Source: an uncultured Pseudomonadota bacterium (lineage in GTDB: Bacteria; Myxococcota_A; UBA9160; PR03). Taken from it: 64,000 bases of DNA. The position numbers and the translations under genes were made by a program. The DNA lies in contig CAADGG010000060.1 in assembly GCA_900696485.1 (NCBI GenBank), positions 113,345 through 177,344 of the forward strand, written 5' to 3'. The notes below the pieces were generated by a model. The model had not been told where the DNA came from, did not search any database, and worked only from the letters and a program-made list of their open reading frames with translations. This document shows, piece by piece, positions 59,877-64,000 of this stretch (the stretch's first letter is position 1; every line of letters starts with the position of its first letter).

Positions 59877-60785
59877 TTAGCCGGCCTCTTCGCTGTCCGT
59901 ACCGGAGAGTGTTTTCTCATGGGCCGCGTCGAGGTCGTGAAAGAACACAGCAATCATGGAGAGCAGATCGGCGAGAAGGCTCCGAGGCTCGAGACGAAAG
60001 AAGCTGACAAAGCGAAGCAGCTGATCTGCGAGCATGTAGCTGTGTGGTGCAACAAGCCGGGTGTCCGGAACTCTGAAAGTGATATCAGGAGAATACGCAC
60101 GACCGTCGACCGAGAGATGGTTGACGAGCAAGTCGTACCAGCTGGCGTGGACCGAATGGCTCGAGGAGGCGAAACCAAACGCGTAGCCGATGTCCCAGTT
60201 CATCGTGGCCATGAGGGCGCGCATGTTTCGGCCATCGAGGTCCCATGACTTGCGCGCCAGGAGATCCTTCTGACGAACGCCGGCACGCCGCAGGTGAGAC
60301 TGGATGCTGCGGAGCATTCGGCGCTCGATGGGCGTCAGTTCACGCCGCCACTCGACCTGTTTAAGGTGAGCCAGCATGTCCTTCTCGGGTCGGAAGCTCG
60401 TCTCGATGAAGCTCCTAACCGACCTGGGGCCTGACCGCATGAGATACTCAAGCTTCACGAGAGCTTCGAGGAAGGGCCGATAGTAGACGGTGACGAGCTC
60501 TCCCTTCTGCTCGCAGGTTTGCTCAAGCATTCCTTCGTAGAGCTTGAGCATTCGGACCATGAGCCCGAGATGCGGGGCAAAGCGGCGGGGGTACCACTTG
60601 CCGCCAGGCCGACGGATTGAGACGACGATCTTGCCGAGGCCGAGCAGTCGGCTCATTGCCGGGACCGCAACTTCCATGAACGCATCGTTGCCGCGAAGCG
60701 CGGAGAAGTCCGGACGTTCCTCGAAGAACTTCCAGATCTCGTGGACTACCTCGTCGAAGGAATCAGTCTCAAGTCTCATCTTCAA
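59877..60785 (-). CDS. DUF5677 domain protein
   Basis: About 302 residues, helical. RPFLEALVKLEYLMRSGPRS, RNMRALMATMNWDIGYAFGF, then HASWYDLLVNHLSVDGRAYS fit DUF5677. In this family the His residues and the Arg-rich helix are conserved, but the role is unknown; many members lie in mobile or defence-associated regions. TAA stop overlaps an attC end. Confidence 0.72.
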   Translation of the reverse strand: MKMRLETDSFDEVVHEIWKFFEERPDFSALRGNDAFMEVAVPAMSRLLGLGKIVVSIRRPGGKWYPRRFAPHLGLMVRMLKLYEGMLEQTCEQKGELVTVYYRPFLEALVKLEYLMRSGPRSVRSFIETSFRPEKDMLAHLKQVEWRRELTPIERRMLRSIQSHLRRAGVRQKDLLARKSWDLDGRNMRALMATMNWDIGYAFGFASSSHSVHASWYDLLVNHLSVDGRAYSPDITFRVPDTRLVAPHSYMLADQLLRFVSFFRLEPRSLLADLLSMIAVFFHDLDAAHEKTLSGTDSEEAG

Positions 60786-60798
60786 GGCGTCTCGGGCC

Positions 60799-60929
60799 GG
60801 CTAACGGATCGGCGTTCAGCGGCATGCGGCGCTCTGCCAGGCAGCCAGTAAACACCTCGGACTCTCGCGAGGCTACCATGATCGACAACGGCTATGCGTC
60901 AGCATGTCCGCTGCAACGGCTTGTTTGGC
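60799..60929 (-). other. attC site
   Basis: 131 bases. Left end GGCTAACGGATCGGCGTTC, then AGCGGC; middle GAGGCTACCATGATCGACAA; right arm TCCGCTGCAACGGCTTG, ending GTTTGGC. Arms pair with the usual unpaired base. It lies 13 bases from the DUF5677 start and 22 bases from the preceding gene's likely stop. Confidence 0.85.
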
Positions 60930-60950
60930 GGCGGCGTACTCGACGTTGGC

Positions 60951-61428
60951 TCAGATTGGCCTGATGGGAAAACCCGAAGGCTGAACCGGCAGCTCGGTCA
61001 TTGTCGCTTTCTGGCCGGGGAGCAGGAGATAGACGCGGCCGTCGGGTTGTAGTCGGAAGGGGTTCGGGAGCGTGGCAGTGGGACGTGCCGAAGGACCGAA
61101 GAATCGATTCTGGATGCTCCGCGAGGGCTACCGAGAGAGTGCTAGAAAGCTCCTCGTTGAGATGCGCGAACGAGGTTGGAAAGAGTCGCCTGGCGACCGA
61201 GAGCGAGTCCTGGTTGCCCGAGCAAACGCCGCCAAGCACATGGGCGCGGAGCGGCTCCCGCTCCTGGATGTCGCTGGCCACACGCGACACTCCGAACAAA
61301 GCTTGCTCCAATGCCGTGAGGAGTTCCTGAGGCGTGGCTTGATCGGAGACCTGTGCGCACGCTACCAGCGGGAACGCTACCAAGGCGAGAAGGCTGGAGA
61401 TCGTTTGCCTCAGAGTTGGCCTGGCCAC
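60951..61428 (-). CDS. Predicted lipoprotein with a probable frameshift
   Basis: GTG 61428 starts RPTLRQTISSLLALVAFPL followed by VACAQ, a lipoprotein signal with lipobox Cys. The written frame runs on to 60892, into the attC. The +1 frame gives a better ending, NPFRLQPDGRVYLLLPGQ... to GFPIRPI with TGA at 60951-60953, 22 bases before the attC. A one-base indel between about 61050 and 61115 is likely. No family recognised. Confidence 0.5.
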
Positions 61429-61586
61429 CCAACGGACCGGCGTTCAGCTGCCGGCCGCCCGCGATACTACCAGGGTTCAACCGGCGGACGCCCGCTGCGT
61501 CGAGCAACCAACCGGGCGGCCGTCCGGCTGGAGCGCGTGGTGAACCCCAGGGCTGGCGGCCGGTCAGCTGCAACGCCTTGTTGGGC
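61427..61586 (-). other. attC site, highest-coordinate of the array
   Basis: 160 bases. Left end ACCCAACGGACCGGCGTTC, then AGCTGC; middle GATACTACCAGGGTTC; right end GCTGCAACGCCTTGTTGGGC. Inner arms GGCGGCCGTCCGGC and GGCCGGC-rich stretches can pair. No attI-like site or integrase gene follows; the 61587-61767 stretch holds nothing recognisable. Confidence 0.85.
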
Positions 61587-61767
61587 CGCGCGCTACGCAA
61601 TCTCGCGCGGGAACAAGCGCGAACTTCGGAAAAGGGTGGTGATTCCTACGAGCCCCCACGACTGGGTGATTCTCACCGAGGGCACGGCGGCGGCGCCGCC
61701 CTACCGTTACCTCCCGCGCTCTCTGGCATCGCATCGGAGGATCTGACCCCCATGGGAGGCCTCCGTC

Positions 61768-62334
61768 GTGAACTGGGTGAAACCAGCGAAGGGAATCCGC
61801 GTTCTTCTGCCCGGTCTGGCGCTGATGGCATCGCTGAGCGCCGCGGCCGAAACGCTGGACGGCTACGAGCGCTTCGTGAAGCCGGACGGCTCTTTCACGT
61901 TCTCGGGCGAGCCGGTCCGCGACGGGCTCGTCCACCTCGGGGACTGGTTCGTGCCGGAGGGTCCGGCGGCGGGCTTCCATCACGTCTACACGCAGTCCGA
62001 GGCGATCGAGGCGTACCGCGCGACGGGCGTCTTTCCGGACGGCACCGTGCTCGTCAAGGAGCTGCGCAACCACCAGACCGCGAACTACACGACGGGCGCG
62101 AACGTCGCGTCCGCGACGGCGCCCACCCAGTGGTTCCTGATGGTGAAGGATGCGAAGGGCCGCTTCCCAGGCGACCCGCTTTGGAAGAATGGCTGGGGCT
62201 GGGCGCTCTTCAAGGCCGACGCTCCCACCAAGAACGTGGCGACGAGCTTTGAGGCCGACTGCCAGGGCTGTCACCTCCCGGCGCGCGCGACCGACTGGGT
62301 CTACACCATCGGTTATCCGCGCCTCGCCCGCTGA
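61768..62334 (+). CDS. Cytochrome P460-family exported c-type haem protein
   Basis: About 188 residues. Signal peptide (GIRVLLPGLALMASLSAAA), then the P460 domain with FVPEGPAAGFHHVYTQSEAI, ELRNHQTANYTTGANVASAT, WFLMVKDAKGRFPG and a C-terminal CQGCH haem-binding motif. P460 proteins oxidise hydroxylamine or have unknown roles; the cross-linking lysine cannot be judged by eye. GTG 61768. Followed by an AraC-type regulator ten bases on. Confidence 0.82.
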   Translation: MNWVKPAKGIRVLLPGLALMASLSAAAETLDGYERFVKPDGSFTFSGEPVRDGLVHLGDWFVPEGPAAGFHHVYTQSEAIEAYRATGVFPDGTVLVKELRNHQTANYTTGANVASATAPTQWFLMVKDAKGRFPGDPLWKNGWGWALFKADAPTKNVATSFEADCQGCHLPARATDWVYTIGYPRLAR

Positions 62335-62343
62335 ACGGGCGGC

Positions 62344-63267
62344 GTGCCGGCCGACGTCCTCGCTGAGCTGCTGACGACGCTCGAGCTGTCGTCGCAGCTC
62401 TACTTTCGCGCGGAGCTGAGCAGCCCGTTCGCCATCGCGGTCCCCGAGAACCGCGGGGTGATCCGCTTCCACGTCGCGGCCGAGGGGCATTGCACGATCG
62501 GGATGCGCCACCACGAGCCGCGGACCCTCGGGCCCGGCGATCTCGCGCTGGTTCCGCACGGGTCGGCGCACGTGCTCTCGGACCATCCCGAGCCGACCCC
62601 AAAGCCGCTCTCCGCGGTGCTCGACGAGAGCGGCTTCGACGGCGTGGGCCCGCTCGTGTTCGGCGGCGGCGGGCCGCGCACGGTCGTCGTGTGCGGACAC
62701 GTCGCGCTCACCGGCGCGATGCTCAAGCCACTCGTCGACGGCTTGCCGCCGCTCCTGCACCTGCGCGCCGCCGACGGTGTGAGCTACAGCTGGATGGAGC
62801 ACGTGGTCCGGCGCATCGAGCGCGAAGCCCGGACGAGGCGCGTCGGGTACGGCGAGGTCGCGCGCCGGCTCTCCGAGATCCTGCTCCTCGAAGTGCTGCG
62901 CGGCCACGCCGAGGGCGACCTCGCTGCACTCTCGGCGCTCGCAGATCCGCAGCTCCGCCGCGCGCTCGAGGCGATCCACGCGCGGCCCGAAGCCGACTGG
63001 TCGCTCGAGGCGCTGGCGCGGATCGCCGGCCAGTCGCGCACGCTCTTCGCGGAGAGCTTCCGCGACCGCGTAGGCGTGCCGCCGATGAAGTATCTCGCGA
63101 CCTGGCGCATGCAGAAAGCGCGCGGCCTGCTCGTCGGCGCCGAGCACTCGGTCGCCGAGGTGGCCCGCCGCGTCGGATATGCCTCCGAGAGCGCCTTCAA
63201 CCGCGCCTTCCGCGAGCAGTTCGGGGCGCCGCCGGGCCGCTACCGGCGCGCCCGCGGGCGCGCATAG
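62344..63267 (+). CDS. AraC family transcriptional regulator
   Basis: About 307 residues. The N-terminal cupin-type sensing domain (IRFHVAAEGHCTIGMRHHEP, GDLALVPHGSAHVL) precedes two helix-turn-helix motifs: LEALARIAGQSRTLFAESFR and VAEVARRVGYASESAFNRAF, ending REQFGAPPGRYRR. GTG 62344. It may regulate the flanking P460 and YHS genes. The long minus-strand open frame across it is a shadow. Confidence 0.9.
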   Translation: MPADVLAELLTTLELSSQLYFRAELSSPFAIAVPENRGVIRFHVAAEGHCTIGMRHHEPRTLGPGDLALVPHGSAHVLSDHPEPTPKPLSAVLDESGFDGVGPLVFGGGGPRTVVVCGHVALTGAMLKPLVDGLPPLLHLRAADGVSYSWMEHVVRRIEREARTRRVGYGEVARRLSEILLLEVLRGHAEGDLAALSALADPQLRRALEAIHARPEADWSLEALARIAGQSRTLFAESFRDRVGVPPMKYLATWRMQKARGLLVGAEHSVAEVARRVGYASESAFNRAFREQFGAPPGRYRRARGRA

Positions 63268-63382
63268 GGCTCCGGACGCTCGGGCAGGAACTCCGGACGC
63301 CGGCGCGTCTCGCCGGACCGAAAGCGCGCATCTACTCCTCCAGCGGACCGAGCACACCCACGGTCCAAAGAAGGAGAACGAG

Positions 63383-63862
63383 ATGAGCAAGCGACTTGCA
63401 AGCCTCCTGGCTGGCGCTCTCGCGCTGGCCGCTGCTCCCGCCCTCGCGGAGGACGAGATCAACGCGAGCGCCGGGCTGACCGCCGAAGGCTCACCCCTGG
63501 CGCTCCACGGCTACGACCCGGTCGCCTACTTCACCGAAGGCGCACCGATGCCGGGCCGCGCGGAGCTGACCAGGGTTCACGGGGCCGTCACGTACTACTT
63601 CGCGAGCGAGAAGAGCCGCGACGCCTTCGCGAAGAATCCGGAGCGCTACGCACCGGCCTACGGCGGCTTCTGCGCCTACGGTGTGTCCGTCGGCAAGAAG
63701 TTCGACGGCAACCCCTACTTCTGGACGATCTCGGGCGACCGGCTCTACCTGAACCTGAACGCGTCCATCGCCACGAAGTTCAAGAAGGACGTGCCGGGCA
63801 GCATCGCCAAGGCCGAACAGCAGTGGCGGAAGATCCAGCACGTCGCGGTGGGCGACCTCTAG
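63383..63862 (+). CDS. Exported YHS domain protein
   Basis: About 159 residues. Signal peptide RLASLLAGALALAAAPALA, then HGYDPVAYFTEGAPMPGRAE, YYFASEKSRDAFAKNPERYA and PAYGGFCAYGVSVGKKFDGN, the YHS family pattern with its conserved Cys. YHS proteins may bind metals. ATG 63383 has AAGGAG at good spacing. Confidence 0.88.
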   Translation: MSKRLASLLAGALALAAAPALAEDEINASAGLTAEGSPLALHGYDPVAYFTEGAPMPGRAELTRVHGAVTYYFASEKSRDAFAKNPERYAPAYGGFCAYGVSVGKKFDGNPYFWTISGDRLYLNLNASIATKFKKDVPGSIAKAEQQWRKIQHVAVGDL

Positions 63863-63870
63863 TCAGTCTA

Positions 63871-63927
63871 GAAGTATCCGTCCGGCGAACCGCGTTCCTG
63901 ACAGCGCCGCCGGGCGGGCGTACTTCT
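63871..63927. repeat. Imperfect inverted repeat between the YHS gene and the edge gene
   Basis: GAAGTATCCGTCCGGCG and, further on, CGCCGGGCGGGCGTACTTC are roughly reverse complementary (GAAGTA and CCGGCG ends match). It could be the terminator of the YHS gene or be related to an insertion-sequence end, since a transposase-like frame starts eight bases later. Confidence 0.4.
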
Positions 63928-63934
63928 TCCGCCC

Positions 63935-64000
63935 ATGGCAAGAACACAGACGACCGAGGCGGAGCGATCGGATCACTTGCGGGCGTGGGAAGCGAGCGGG
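63935..64000 (+). CDS. Start of an IS66-type accessory transposase-like gene, cut by the window edge
   Basis: Only 22 codons are present: ARTQTTEAERSDHLRAWEAS. The HLRAWEASG pattern matches the N-terminal helix of IS66 family TnpA-like (Orf1) proteins, where a W-x-x-S-G segment precedes LSQxxFC. The assignment depends on sequence beyond the window. Confidence 0.45.
   Translation, partial: MARTQTTEAERSDHLRAWEASG

Noticed and set aside
61564..63462. Long minus-strand open frame (632 codons) across P460, AraC and YHS genes
   Set aside because: Antisense to three genes with clear family motifs and signal peptides; Arg/Ala-rich shadow translation only.
47800..64000. Integron integrase (intI) or attI site
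   Set aside because: No tyrosine recombinase motif was found in any frame on either side of the attC sites, so the region is described as an array without integrase in view.
63383..64000. Complete insertion sequence at the right edge
   Set aside because: Only 22 codons of the putative transposase gene are inside the window, and the inverted repeat nearby is imperfect, so no element can be delimited.

Overview
The window is high-GC bacterial chromosome. A flagellar motor block, an MXAN_5187-like protein and mixed housekeeping genes suggest a motile member of the Myxococcota or related former Deltaproteobacteria. That placement is inference from gene content; there is no rRNA here to confirm it.

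Region 1 (0.3-6.8 kb) is flagellar motor and control: fliG, a PilZ/cyclic-nucleotide-domain protein, two tandem NarL-type response regulators (one with Glu at the phosphoacceptor position), motB and motA on the minus strand, then a YcgR-like PilZ protein on the plus strand. Region 2 (6.9-19.1 kb) is a nonulosonic acid (pseudaminic/legionaminic type) and flagellin glycosylation locus in two convergent operons. The plus-strand operon follows a strong sigma-54 promoter: pseB, pseC, a GH57-like protein and a Maf-type glycosyltransferase. The minus-strand operon is pseI/neuB, pseG, an SpsF/PseF-like cytidylyltransferase, a methyltransferase and an ATP-grasp enzyme, every junction a 4-base stop/start overlap. 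No PseH-type acetyltransferase is seen.

Region 3 (19.3-48.0 kb) is mixed: a lipoprotein, a polyprenyl sugar transferase, nagA, a biotin cluster (bioB-bioF-bioD), radA, a polyprenyl diphosphate synthase, a ComEA-like protein, a BtuFCD-like importer, enolase, a DapA-family aldolase followed by a kinase-isomerase fusion, a universal stress protein, tRNA-Ala(CGC), rnhA, tgt, a receiver-EAL protein facing a PAS/GAF histidine kinase, an acyl-CoA dehydrogenase and pyrE. A 37-44 base repeat occurs at four sites between 25.8 and 38.4 kb. Two perfect inverted copies bracket bioB, and two more form an 85-base palindrome between the importer and eno.

Region 4 (about 48-61.6 kb) is best explained as an integron cassette array without an integrase in view (a CALIN). 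Single small genes, mostly on the minus strand, are separated by 130-160 base attC-like sites that share arms and a GGTACCA-like middle. Contents include GNAT acetyltransferases, SAM methyltransferases, a VOC protein, a YciI-nitroreductase fusion, DUF924, DUF1254, DUF5677 and DUF6632 proteins, toxin-antitoxin genes and remnants, and broken genes at the edges.

Region 5 (61.7-64 kb) holds a cytochrome P460, an AraC-type regulator, an exported YHS protein and the first codons of what looks like an IS66-type accessory transposase gene running off the window. Coordinates below use the start codon judged most likely; many genes begin with GTG or TTG.
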